Origin: an uncultured Bacteroidales bacterium
GTDB taxonomy: Bacteria; Bacteroidota; Bacteroidia; Bacteroidales; P3
Direction of reading: 5' to 3'
NCBI GenBank assembly: GCA_900317285.1
Contig: ONGA01000004.1
Span: 20,584 to 84,583, forward strand
Length of the DNA stretch: 64,000 nt
Positions 41,232 through 48,250 of this stretch are shown one piece after another. The notes beneath the pieces are model-generated. The model did no database searches, had not been told where the DNA came from, and saw nothing but the letters and a program-made list of their open reading frames with translations. A program made the position numbers and the translations under genes. Positions within the stretch are counted from its first letter, which is position 1. Every line of letters begins with the position of its first letter.

Positions 41232-41670
41232 AATTGTATATTTCCAATACATAGCCGCCATCATAATGGGCGGTGTAGGGATAGAGCGGGCATGAGGTTT
41301 CGGCTCCGTCGAGAGGGTTCCCGTATTCCGTTTCGAATTTCGAGCCACAAGCAGGGCATTCCAGTACCGCACCGTCCCACCCGTCGGCGGGCTGCAATGC
41401 GATATCGTGGTCTTTGGGACAGGTGCAATCAAATGCCACGAATTCGTAGAGGGTGGCATGACGGACGAAAATACCGCGGTGTCCCACCTCAAAACCATAG
41501 TTGTCGTAATGGATGACCATTGTGCCACCCACGGGAATCAGTGGAGAAAATGAGGGCAGGGAAAGGTCGAAGACGCCACCCTCGCCAAAAGGGGTGTCGC
41601 AAACGTCGCTCTTGCAGGACGACAGGGCTGCGACGAGCAGTGCAATCGCCAGTATGCTATTTGTTTTCAT
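41230..41670 (-). CDS. Rieske-fold-like lipoprotein with Cys ligands
   Basis: A 146-residue lipoprotein with a lipobox ending at Cys19 (AALSSCKSD). The mature domain resembles a Rieske fold, but the two ligand boxes are FDCTCPKDHD and LECPACGSKFE rather than C-x-H and C-x-x-H. A true 2Fe-2S Rieske cluster is therefore unlikely; four Cys could bind zinc, or this is a structural relative. Many Bacteroidota carry such lipoproteins near envelope enzymes. I start at MKTNSI (41670) rather than an ATG 15 bases upstream, to give a normal signal peptide. It overlaps the glutaminyl cyclase gene end. Confidence 0.75.
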   Translation of the reverse strand: MKTNSILAIALLVAALSSCKSDVCDTPFGEGGVFDLSLPSFSPLIPVGGTMVIHYDNYGFEVGHRGIFVRHATLYEFVAFDCTCPKDHDIALQPADGWDGAVLECPACGSKFETEYGNPLDGAETSCPLYPYTAHYDGGYVLEIYN

Positions 41671-42652
41671 ACGGGTAATCGCCATAGAGGGTCTTCATGA
41701 CGACCGTGGCGACGGTTTTCATGCTCTCGGGGCTGACGGCGTTGAGGTCGTCGGTGGTGGTGTGCCAATGCTCAAAGAAGCTGGTGGTACCGCTGTTCTG
41801 CACGATGTCCACCATGGGGATTCCCGCGAGGCGGTTGACATAGTAGTGGTCGTCGAGGATGGGGTCGGTGTCCTGATTGACGAACACCTGACCATAGCCC
41901 AGCACAGAGGCTGCATTCCACATCTTGGCGGTCAAGCCCGGGGCGAAATGCCGGCTTATCTGCTCTTTGGTGAAGCGCGGGGCTTGGGTACCCACCATGT
42001 CGAAGAGCACACCATAGACGGCAGTGTAATAGGGCATGTGCGGCGTGCGGGCCCAATGCTGGGAACCCTTGCACCAAGTATCCTCGCCGTTGGCATCGGA
42101 CCACTCGGGGGCGCCCTGGTCCTCCACATCGAAGAAGATGAAATCGACACCGACGGTGGGCGGCATCTGGCTCATCACACGGGCCATTTCCATCAGCACT
42201 GCCACTCCCGAAGCACCATCGTTGGCACCGGGGACGGGGCTCTTGTGGTTGGCGTCGGCAGGGTCGTGGTCGGCCCAGGAACGGCTGTCCCAGTGGGCTG
42301 CCAGGAGGACACGTTGGCTGGCCTGCGGCTGCAGGGAGGCGATGATGTTCTTTCCGGGCACGGTGCTATTGTTCCACAGGGTGGCGTTAAAGTCCTGAAC
42401 GATGACAGTGTCGCACCAGCGGCGCATCTGGGCAGTGAGCCATTCGGCACACTCGCGCCAAGCCTTGGTGCCGGGGATGCGGTTGCCAAATGCCAGTTGG
42501 GAAGCCACATAGGCATAGGCGGAATCGGCCGAGAAAGCGGGTGTGGCGACCTGCTGGTAGTCCACCGCCTTGGTGGCGTTGGTTTCTGTCTGATTATGCT
42601 TGCAGCCTGCCAGCACAAGCAAGCAGGCTGCAAAAAATGCAATGCGTTTCAT
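41657..42652 (-). CDS. glutaminyl-peptide cyclotransferase, M28-like lipoprotein
   Basis: A 331-residue lipoprotein (lipobox ending at Cys17, VLAGCKH) of the M28/QC family. Single-zinc QC features are seen: LLAAHWDSRSW (zinc Asp region), PGANDGASGVAVLME, FFDVEDQG and EHWHTTTDDL. Animal-type glutaminyl cyclases convert N-terminal Gln of exported proteins to pyroglutamate. In Bacteroidota such as Porphyromonas the periplasmic enzyme acts on many mature exported proteins, which often begin with Gln after signal cleavage, as several proteins in this window do (for example SVGAQ, VLRAQ and AGAAQ sites). An aminopeptidase is the alternative. Confidence 0.88.
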   Translation of the reverse strand: MKRIAFFAACLLVLAGCKHNQTETNATKAVDYQQVATPAFSADSAYAYVASQLAFGNRIPGTKAWRECAEWLTAQMRRWCDTVIVQDFNATLWNNSTVPGKNIIASLQPQASQRVLLAAHWDSRSWADHDPADANHKSPVPGANDGASGVAVLMEMARVMSQMPPTVGVDFIFFDVEDQGAPEWSDANGEDTWCKGSQHWARTPHMPYYTAVYGVLFDMVGTQAPRFTKEQISRHFAPGLTAKMWNAASVLGYGQVFVNQDTDPILDDHYYVNRLAGIPMVDIVQNSGTTSFFEHWHTTTDDLNAVSPESMKTVATVVMKTLYGDYPYENK

Positions 42653-42658
42653 TCAATG

Positions 42659-43222
42659 TTATTTGATGCGCTCGGAATACTCGCCGGTGCGGGTGTCAAC
42701 TTTGATGCGCTCGCCTTCCTTGATGAAGAGGGGGACGCGGACCTGAACGCCGGGTTCGACGGTGGCGTCTTTCATGGCGTTGGTGGCGGTGTTGCCGGCG
42801 AAACCAGGCTCGGTGTAGGTGACAACGGTCTCAATGAAGGGGGGCAGTTCGCAGATGAGCGGGGTCTCGGTGTCGGCCTCGACAGTGATTTCAACATACT
42901 GACCATCTTTCAGGAACTGGGGAGCGTTGATGATTGTCTCGGGAATGTAGATCTGCTCGTAGGTCTCGGTGTGCATGAAGACATGCATGTCGCCCTCTTT
43001 GTAGAGGTAGGTGTAGGGGCGACGCTCGACGCGCACGATGTCGATTTTGGCACCGCTGGGGAAGGTGTTCTCAAGCATGCGTCCGGTCTTCACGTTGCGC
43101 ATTTTGGTGCGGACGAAGGCGGCACCCTTGCCGGGTTTGACATGGAGGAACTCAACGATGGTGTAGATGTCGTTGTTGAAATTGATGCAAAGTCCGTTTT
43201 TGATATCGGTCGTTGTTGCCAT
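42659..43222 (-). CDS. efp: elongation factor P
   Basis: Relieves ribosome stalling at polyproline stretches. The 187-residue protein has three beta-barrel domains, with the loop Lys at residue 32 ([13 protein letters not shown]) where other bacteria attach beta-lysine or similar groups. The C-terminal signature [14 protein letters not shown] and [26 protein letters not shown] is intact. No modification enzyme (EpmA/EpmC-like) is in the window, so the modification state is unknown. It follows the small membrane-protein gene and precedes the glutaminyl cyclase gene on the minus strand. Confidence 0.95.
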   Translation of the reverse strand: MATTTDIKNGLCINFNNDIYTIVEFLHVKPGKGAAFVRTKMRNVKTGRMLENTFPSGAKIDIVRVERRPYTYLYKEGDMHVFMHTETYEQIYIPETIINAPQFLKDGQYVEITVEADTETPLICELPPFIETVVTYTEPGFAGNTATNAMKDATVEPGVQVRVPLFIKEGERIKVDTRTGEYSERIK

Positions 43223-43236
43223 AAATGATTGTTATT

Positions 43237-43503
43237 TTATTGATTATTATTCTTTTTCTTTTCTTCGGCGAGAAGTTGGGTGAGGCGGCGGAGGTCGGCG
43301 TTCAGCTGGTCGATTTCCTCTTCGGCAGCTTTGCTGCGGTGGCGTTCCATCATCCAGCGCATGGCAATGGCAACGGCGACGAGCATCATGGTCAAGGAGA
43401 GACGCATGGGGCTGTCTTTCAGCATGAAATATACCGCGGTGGCACCCAAGATGAGCACGTAGGAGGCGATTTCGTAGAGACGTATGGCGGTCTTGTGACT
43501 CAT
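43237..43503 (-). CDS. small two-helix membrane protein with C-terminal coiled coil (88 aa)
   Basis: An 88-residue protein starting MSHKTAIRLYEI. Two hydrophobic segments (about residues 10-27 and 33-49) are followed by a charged helical tail rich in Glu, Leu, Lys and Arg that could form a coiled coil (AAEEEIDQLNADLRRLTQLL). The -7 box at 43526 makes this start more likely than the upstream ATG at 43575. It is the first gene before efp. No family is recognised. Confidence 0.6.
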   Translation of the reverse strand: MSHKTAIRLYEIASYVLILGATAVYFMLKDSPMRLSLTMMLVAVAIAMRWMMERHRSKAAEEEIDQLNADLRRLTQLLAEEKKKNNNQ

Positions 43504-43940
43504 AATATATTTAGATTTGAGGGTGCAAAAGTACACATTTTTTTTCAATTGGAGATATTTTTTTGAATGGTGCATTGCAAGGCATTGGTTATCAACACGT
43601 AATGAGATTGTCCCAAAATGGTTTCATTTTTTGCATCGATGTCAGAAAAATGGCATTCTTTATGTTTTTCAATGTGCTGTATTTTAATGGATTATACCTA
43701 TCAACTCTTACTGAACTCTTACTCTTCTCCTATGTCGCTTCTATGTCATGCCTACGGATGAGGAGGGGGACAGAGAGGTCCTTGGGGGAGAATGAGGGGA
43801 AGGTTCGGAGGATGCTGGAAGGGGGGCAAATTGGAGTAAAAGTCGGTTGCGAAATGCTCTTGGAGAGCTTGTAACAGGTTATGGGTGTTAATAAATTAGT
43901 GCTGATAAACAATGTGTTATAATTTTTTTTCAAAAAATAT
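43504..43940. other. gene-poor AT-rich space with a diverged CTCCTAT-like array
   Basis: This space before the tRNA cluster has no convincing gene. It holds the -7 box TACTTTTG (minus, 43526-43533) for the small membrane-protein gene, and an array at about 43690-43755 with ACCTATC, TTCTCCTATGTCGC and TTCTATGTC words that resemble the repeat family, followed by a G-rich run. Two short open frames (43563-43874 and 43730-43984) look accidental: odd composition and no family features. Confidence 0.55.
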
Positions 43941-43971
43941 TTTGTCATATCGGAAAAAGGTTGTATTTTTG
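43941..43971 (+). promoter_or_regulatory. promoter of the tRNA-Ala cluster
   Basis: TTTG at 43941-43944, a 19-base spacer and TATTTTTG at 43964-43971, followed by C. The first tRNA begins at 43999, which leaves about 20 bases of leader. Confidence 0.85.
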
Positions 43972-43998
43972 CACTCGAATTCAAGAGGGAATTCAGTT

Positions 43999-44072
43999 GG
44001 GGTATTAGCTCACTTGGCTAGAGCGTATGACTGGCAGTCATAAGGTAATCGGTTCGATTCCGATATACTCCA
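43999..44072 (+). tRNA. tRNA-Ala (GGC)
   Basis: A complete cloverleaf of 74 bases. The acceptor stem GGGGTAT pairs with ATACTCC and contains the G3:U70 wobble that marks tRNA-Ala. The D stem is GCTC/GAGC, and the anticodon stem TATGA/TCATA encloses the loop CTGGCAG with anticodon GGC, which reads GCC and GCU. The T arm TCGG-TTCGATT-CCGA is intact. CCA is not encoded. A hairpin terminator follows. Confidence 0.92.
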
Positions 44073-44080
44073 CAAACGAG

Positions 44081-44107
44081 AGGGTCGCAGCGATACGGCC
44101 CTTTTTT
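44081..44107 (+). terminator. terminator after tRNA-Ala (GGC)
   Basis: Seven-base stem with one G-T pair (44081-44087 with 44096-44102), eight-base loop, then a six-T run. Confidence 0.8.
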
Positions 44108-44117
44108 GATAACCATC

Positions 44118-44190
44118 GGGGTAGTAGCTCATCTGGTAGAGCATTTGGTTCGCAATCAAAAGGTAGTGGGTTCGAGTCCCATCTACTCCA
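44118..44190 (+). tRNA. tRNA-Ala (CGC)
   Basis: A complete 73-base cloverleaf with acceptor GGGGTAG/CTACTCC (G3:U70 present), D stem GCTC/GAGC, anticodon stem TTTGG/TCAAA and loop TTCGCAA with anticodon CGC, which reads GCG. The T arm GTGGG-TTCGAGT-CCCAT is intact. It has no promoter of its own beyond the upstream one, and it is followed by its own hairpin terminator. Confidence 0.88.
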
Positions 44191-44200
44191 CAGGAAAGAA

Positions 44201-44229
44201 ACAGCAAGACAATGTCTAGCTGTTTTTTT
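44201..44229 (+). terminator. terminator after tRNA-Ala (CGC)
   Basis: Ten-base stem with one A-A mismatch (44201-44210 with 44214-44223), a three-base loop, and a seven-T run at 44223-44229. Confidence 0.78.
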
Positions 44230-44230
44230 A

Positions 44231-44327
44231 TTGGTAGTAGCTCATCTGGTAGAGCATTTGCTTCGCAATCAAAAGGTAGTGGGTTGTCGGCCGAGCCGAC
44301 GGCGCACCACGAGTCCCATCTACTCCA
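44231..44327 (+). pseudogene. degenerate tRNA-Ala (CGC) copy with T-loop insertion
   Basis: This copy matches the preceding tRNA-Ala (CGC) almost throughout, including D arm, anticodon loop TTCGCAA and the 3' CTACTCCA. It differs in three ways. The first two bases are TT instead of GG, which breaks the top of the acceptor stem. G31 is C, which gives a C-T mismatch in the anticodon stem. A 24-base insertion (44286-44309) sits inside the T loop between TT and CGAGT. The insertion folds as GTCGGC-CGA-GCCGAC and ends GCGCACCA, like the tails of the REP-like repeats. It has its own terminator, but function as a tRNA is doubtful. Confidence 0.8.
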
Positions 44328-44329
44328 CA

Positions 44330-44358
44330 AAGGGAGGTCGAAATTGACCTCCCTTTTT
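44330..44358 (+). terminator. terminator after the degenerate tRNA-Ala
   Basis: Ten-base perfect stem (44330-44339 with 44346-44355), six-base loop, then five T. Confidence 0.88.
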
Positions 44359-44476
44359 ATTTAGACCAATCTGACGGCATACAATACAGCATTGATTTAC
44401 AATTTGATGCACAAAAGGCAATAGCGGCTATCGCGAAATAAGTGCCCTAAACCACATCCATGGAAAATGGCGGGTG

Positions 44477-44484
44477 TATTTTTG
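44477..44484 (+). promoter_or_regulatory. -7 box (TATTTTTG) for the 43-aa membrane protein
   Basis: TATTTTTG followed by C. No -33 TTTG at the expected distance. The leader to the ATG at 44528 is about 38 bases. Confidence 0.5.
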
Positions 44485-44527
44485 CAGCGTTGAAAAAGAA
44501 CAAATAATCACTTTAAACTTATTGATT

Positions 44528-44659
44528 ATGAACACACTGCTTTTAATTTCAATTCATCCCGCATGGGCAATTATTCTTATCGGCTTGGTGGCGACGTTTG
44601 CTATCGGATCCTATCTTAAGGAGAAGGAGCTCAACAATCAGTTGCACCATAATTTGTAA
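44528..44659 (+). CDS. small single-span membrane protein (43 aa)
   Basis: A 43-residue protein, MNTLLLISIHPAWAIILIGL then one hydrophobic span to about residue 26 and a charged C-terminal tail (SYLKEKELNNQLHHNL). One transmembrane helix with a short cytosolic tail. It has its own -7 box. It lies just before the LysR gene, whose promoter overlaps its stop codon. No family recognised; expression and conservation would need testing. Confidence 0.5.
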   Translation: MNTLLLISIHPAWAIILIGLVATFAIGSYLKEKELNNQLHHNL

Positions 44660-44666
44660 TTTTTTG

Positions 44667-44674
44667 TATCTTTG
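44667..44674 (+). promoter_or_regulatory. -7 box (TATCTTTG) for the LysR gene
   Basis: TATCTTTG followed by CC, with TTG about 22 bases upstream. The box ends only nine bases before the LysR ATG at 44684, so the mRNA would be nearly leaderless. That position also rules out the upstream start at 44672. Confidence 0.5.
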
Positions 44675-44683
44675 CCTTTTGGT

Positions 44684-45577
44684 ATGGAATTACGTCAGTT
44701 GAGGTATTTCGCTAAGGTTGCGGAACTTAAGAGTTTCTCGAAGGCGTCAAAGGCACTCTTTGTGAGCCAAAGCGCCCTATCGCAGCAGGTCAGGCAACTC
44801 GAAGCCGAGTTGGGCACGTCGCTACTGGTGCGCGACTCGCACCATGTGGTACTTTCCGACACCGGGCGAGCCTTTCTCCCGTCGGCGCTGCGCACGCTGG
44901 CCGAAGCGGAAATCGGGATGGACAACATCCGCAATGTGGCGGGGCTCCGCACAGGAGACCTCACCATCGGAAGCACCTTTACTTTTTCGCTGCTTCTGGA
45001 ACGGGTAGTGCGCGAGTTTGCCAAAAAATATCCCGGCGTAAAGATTCATGTGTTGTGCCGGAAGATGGAGGAACTGATGGAGATGCTCGATTGCGGCGAA
45101 ATCGACGTTGCTTTATCCTATCGTCCACAACATGAGTATCCCAATATTGATTCCACCATACTCTTCGACAACCGACTAGCAGTAGTAGTCAGCAATACCC
45201 ATCCACTTGCTGGGAAGGGGTCTGTTTCCCTGGAGGAATTACAGCACTTCCCTCTCGCGCTACCCATGCGCGGGATGCAGGCCCGCAACGCATTCGACCG
45301 CCTTGTCGAGGGCCGCAGGCTCGACCTGAACATCCAACTTGAAATGGATGAGGTAACGGTATTGCTCAATCTTGTGGCTTCGACCCACATGGTGACACTT
45401 GTGTCGCAGGCAACGGCGCATCATCCCAGGCTGACAACCTTGTCCCTGCACGACGCAGAAGTACCGATGGAGGGGTGCTACCATGTGCGCAAAGAGACCC
45501 ACATGAAGCATGCCGCGACCGAGTTTATCCGTCTGCTTGAGGAGAACAAGGCATTGGGAATCATTGAAATGATGTAA
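44684..45577 (+). CDS. LysR-family transcriptional regulator
   Basis: A 297-residue regulator. The N-terminal winged HTH (MELRQLRYFAKVAELKSFSKAS, ALFVSQSALSQQVRQLEAELG) is followed by the periplasmic-binding-like effector domain (about residues 90-295), typical of the LTTR family. It lies six bases upstream of a transporter gene and reads in the same direction, so it probably controls that transporter. The ligand is unknown; aspartate, succinate or a related acid is possible from the transporter type. Confidence 0.9.
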   Translation: MELRQLRYFAKVAELKSFSKASKALFVSQSALSQQVRQLEAELGTSLLVRDSHHVVLSDTGRAFLPSALRTLAEAEIGMDNIRNVAGLRTGDLTIGSTFTFSLLLERVVREFAKKYPGVKIHVLCRKMEELMEMLDCGEIDVALSYRPQHEYPNIDSTILFDNRLAVVVSNTHPLAGKGSVSLEELQHFPLALPMRGMQARNAFDRLVEGRRLDLNIQLEMDEVTVLLNLVASTHMVTLVSQATAHHPRLTTLSLHDAEVPMEGCYHVRKETHMKHAATEFIRLLEENKALGIIEMM

Positions 45578-45583
45578 TCGAAT

Positions 45584-46795
45584 ATGGACTGGTTCAAACA
45601 ATTGTTGGTGGAACACGGTGTCGCCAACACGCTGGTTGTTATCGCCGTCATAATCGCTGTAGGGCTCACGTTGAGCAAGATAAAGATGGGACGTGTCAAC
45701 CTAGGCGTTACCTGGATACTTTTTGCCGGCATAGCGGCAGGACAGGCAGGTCTCAGCATAGAGCCCTGTTCGGCCCTGTTCATCAAGGAGTTCGGACTAA
45801 TACTATTTATATATTCCATCGGCATCGAGGTGGGACCGAAATTCTTCGCTGCATTCAAAAGCGGAGGGGTACTCCTCAACTCCCTGGCTGCGATGCTCAT
45901 ACTGCTGGGTTGCCTCACGGCTTTGTGCATTGGAGTCCTCAGCGGTACCGACCCGGCCGCTATGGTGGGGGTGCTTTATGGCGCTGTCACCAATACGCCG
46001 GGTTTGGGTGCTGCGCAACAGGCCTTCGCCGATCTCACAGGAGGTTCATCCAATCCCCTTTTTGCCCAAGGTTATGCAATGGCCTATCCTCTAGGGGTAG
46101 TAGGTATTATTTTGAGTATCACGTTTCTGCGTTCGATGTTCCGTATAAACCTCGACCACGAGAATGAATTGTACCAACGCAACGCCAGCCGCAATGGCAT
46201 CGAGTTGCAACGTGAGTTGGCAGCCAAACAGAAGCCCACGAATCACCAGCCCAACCTCTTCTTCATCTTTTTTGGAATCGCGCTGGGCGTGATGCTGGGC
46301 ATGCTTCCCATCCATGTGCCCGGCATGGCTGTGCCGGTGAAAATCGGACTGGCGGGAGGACCTCTCATCGTCAGCATCTTGCTTACTTACTTTGGACCCC
46401 GCCTGCACATCAACACCCACACTACCGAGAGTGCCAACCTGATGATACGCCAAATAGGCATCAGTCTTTTCATGGCTGCCGTAGGTCTCGGCGCAGGCAA
46501 AGGATTTCTGCAGACCGTCGTGAGCGGGGGCTATATGTGGGTGCTTTACGGTGTGGTTGTAACCATGATACCCTGTCTGCTGGTGGGAATCGTGGCCCGC
46601 TGGTTTTGCCACCTGAGTTATTTCACCATTGCCGGTCTTATCAGCGGTGCGACTACCGACCCGCCCGCATTGGCGTACAGCAACGATATCTGTGGAGGTA
46701 GCCAGGCCTCTATCGCCTACACCACGGTTTATCCCCTTTCGATGTTTCTCCGGGTTATTGCCGCCCAACTGATGGTGGTCTTCACCTGCATCTAA
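45584..46795 (+). CDS. AspT/YidE/YbjL-type transporter lacking the central TrkA-C domains
   Basis: A 403-residue membrane protein with two homologous membrane halves: about residues 15-175 with FGLILFIYSIGIEVGP and TNTPGLGAAQQA, and about 225-400 with IGISLFMAAVGLGAGKGF and GATTDPPALAYS. These match the Asp-Al_Ex repeats of aspartate:alanine exchangers. Full-length relatives of about 550 residues have two TrkA-C domains between the halves; here only a short linker of about 40 residues remains. The conserved TNTPG and TTDPP pairs are intact, so it may be a natural short form. The LysR gene lies immediately upstream. Confidence 0.86.
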   Translation: MDWFKQLLVEHGVANTLVVIAVIIAVGLTLSKIKMGRVNLGVTWILFAGIAAGQAGLSIEPCSALFIKEFGLILFIYSIGIEVGPKFFAAFKSGGVLLNSLAAMLILLGCLTALCIGVLSGTDPAAMVGVLYGAVTNTPGLGAAQQAFADLTGGSSNPLFAQGYAMAYPLGVVGIILSITFLRSMFRINLDHENELYQRNASRNGIELQRELAAKQKPTNHQPNLFFIFFGIALGVMLGMLPIHVPGMAVPVKIGLAGGPLIVSILLTYFGPRLHINTHTTESANLMIRQIGISLFMAAVGLGAGKGFLQTVVSGGYMWVLYGVVVTMIPCLLVGIVARWFCHLSYFTIAGLISGATTDPPALAYSNDICGGSQASIAYTTVYPLSMFLRVIAAQLMVVFTCI

Positions 46796-46818
46796 AAAGC
46801 GGGAACGAAGGCGGAAGA

Positions 46819-48237
46819 TTACTTCTTCTTGTGGAAGAGCTTCGCGAAGAGCTTGCGCCAGGCGGAGCCGTCGAAGAAGGAGGAGTCGGTAGTGGCTTGG
46901 AGGGTGAGGACGATGCCGATGGGGAGCATGACCAAGGAGGATATCCACATGCCCTCAGGACCCATGGCAGATTCGCGGACAGCTTTCTCGCTAATCATTC
47001 CCACAACATAGTAGAGCACGAAGAATCCGACAGACGCCACCAGCGGGAGCCCCAGACCGCCCTTACGGACGATGGAACCGAAAGGTGCGCCGATGAGGAA
47101 GAGTAGTAAGCAGGCAACAGCGAGTGTGAACTTGCGGTGCCACTCGATGTAGTGGCGGTTAATATACTCGATATCGGAGTCGAATATTTCAGCATAGACC
47201 TTGGAGTCCTGACGCGCAGAGACAGCGGCATTGCGGGCATAGACACGTGCCTGACTGCGACTGCGGTCGGGCAGGGAGAGCAGCAGCGAGTCGACGGCAA
47301 CGGGTTTGGCGGCAGACTTGACAGCTGAACTGTCGGAACATTGCCGCCAAGCATGCAGGGAGGCTGTCAATTCGTCTTTTAGCTGTCCCATGCGCTGTTC
47401 AAGAGATTCCTCGAGTTTGACTATCGTTGTGTCGAGCTGGTTGATGTTCATCATCTGGTAGCTGCCCTTGAAGTTTTCCTCGACGCTCTTGTTGTAGGCG
47501 AACGAGGAGATGTCGAAGTTGAGGGTCTGTTCGCTGAAGCCGATGGAGGTGAGCGGACGCCGACTGTAGTCCTCACCGGAAGTGAGTTCGTTGTAGGAAT
47601 AGCCGTCGTTGAGGGTGAACTGGAGATAGTGGTTGTCGGGGGAAGTCTGCATGAAGCCGCTCTTGGCGACAATCACATTGATTTCGGACATGCCCTTGCG
47701 GTGGTCGTAGATGACGATATCCTCGAGCGTGCGACCATCGCGGCTCTTTCCACCGATGCGGATAACATAGCCCTCAAGCTCCTTGTAGTACTCGCCCGGG
47801 CGAATGTTGACAGCAGGTTTCTTGCGAGTGATGTCGTAGAGGGTCATGCGGTATTTAAGCATGGCTGTGGGCATGACGTTGTTGCCAAAATAGAACGCCA
47901 TCCCTGTGAGCATCAAGGCAACAATCGCCATTGGCATCATGACACGGCTGACGGAAACACCACCGGCCTTCATTGCCACCAGCTCGTATTTCTCGCCGAA
48001 GTTGCCCATGGTCATAATGGAGGCAAAAAGGACAGCGATAGGGAGCGCCATGGGAACGAATGTCGCCGAGGCGTACATGAGAAGCTCGGCAATGACGGAG
48101 AACTCAAGACCCTTGCCGACCAAATCGTCGACATACTTCCAGACAAACTGCATGAGGAGCACCAGCACAGAGAGGGTGAAGGTGAGCACAAGCGGACCGA
48201 TGAAGGACCTGAGTATGAGCCTGTCGAGTCTTTTCAT
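46819..48237 (-). CDS. LptF/LptG-family LPS transport permease
   Basis: A 472-residue inner-membrane permease of the lipopolysaccharide exporter. Transmembrane helices lie at about residues 12-35, 55-80, 100-120 and, after a large periplasmic beta-jellyroll domain of about 240 residues, near 385-405, 412-430 and 438-455. The N terminus MKRLDRLILRSFIGPLVLTF and the conserved FVPMALPIAVLFA are typical. It follows rseP on the minus strand. Both halves are a single chain; its LptF or LptG partner and LptB are not in the window, while LptC is at 61804. Confidence 0.9.
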   Translation of the reverse strand: MKRLDRLILRSFIGPLVLTFTLSVLVLLMQFVWKYVDDLVGKGLEFSVIAELLMYASATFVPMALPIAVLFASIMTMGNFGEKYELVAMKAGGVSVSRVMMPMAIVALMLTGMAFYFGNNVMPTAMLKYRMTLYDITRKKPAVNIRPGEYYKELEGYVIRIGGKSRDGRTLEDIVIYDHRKGMSEINVIVAKSGFMQTSPDNHYLQFTLNDGYSYNELTSGEDYSRRPLTSIGFSEQTLNFDISSFAYNKSVEENFKGSYQMMNINQLDTTIVKLEESLEQRMGQLKDELTASLHAWRQCSDSSAVKSAAKPVAVDSLLLSLPDRSRSQARVYARNAAVSARQDSKVYAEIFDSDIEYINRHYIEWHRKFTLAVACLLLFLIGAPFGSIVRKGGLGLPLVASVGFFVLYYVVGMISEKAVRESAMGPEGMWISSLVMLPIGIVLTLQATTDSSFFDGSAWRKLFAKLFHKKK

Positions 48238-48250
48238 TTTCAGTTATCCA

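Noticed and set aside
43563-43984. Two short frames in the gap before the tRNA cluster
   Set aside because: They overlap each other on opposite strands, cross a promoter and show no family features.
44286-44309. Group I intron in a tRNA
   Set aside because: The insert is only 24 bases, lies in the T loop, and lacks intron core elements.
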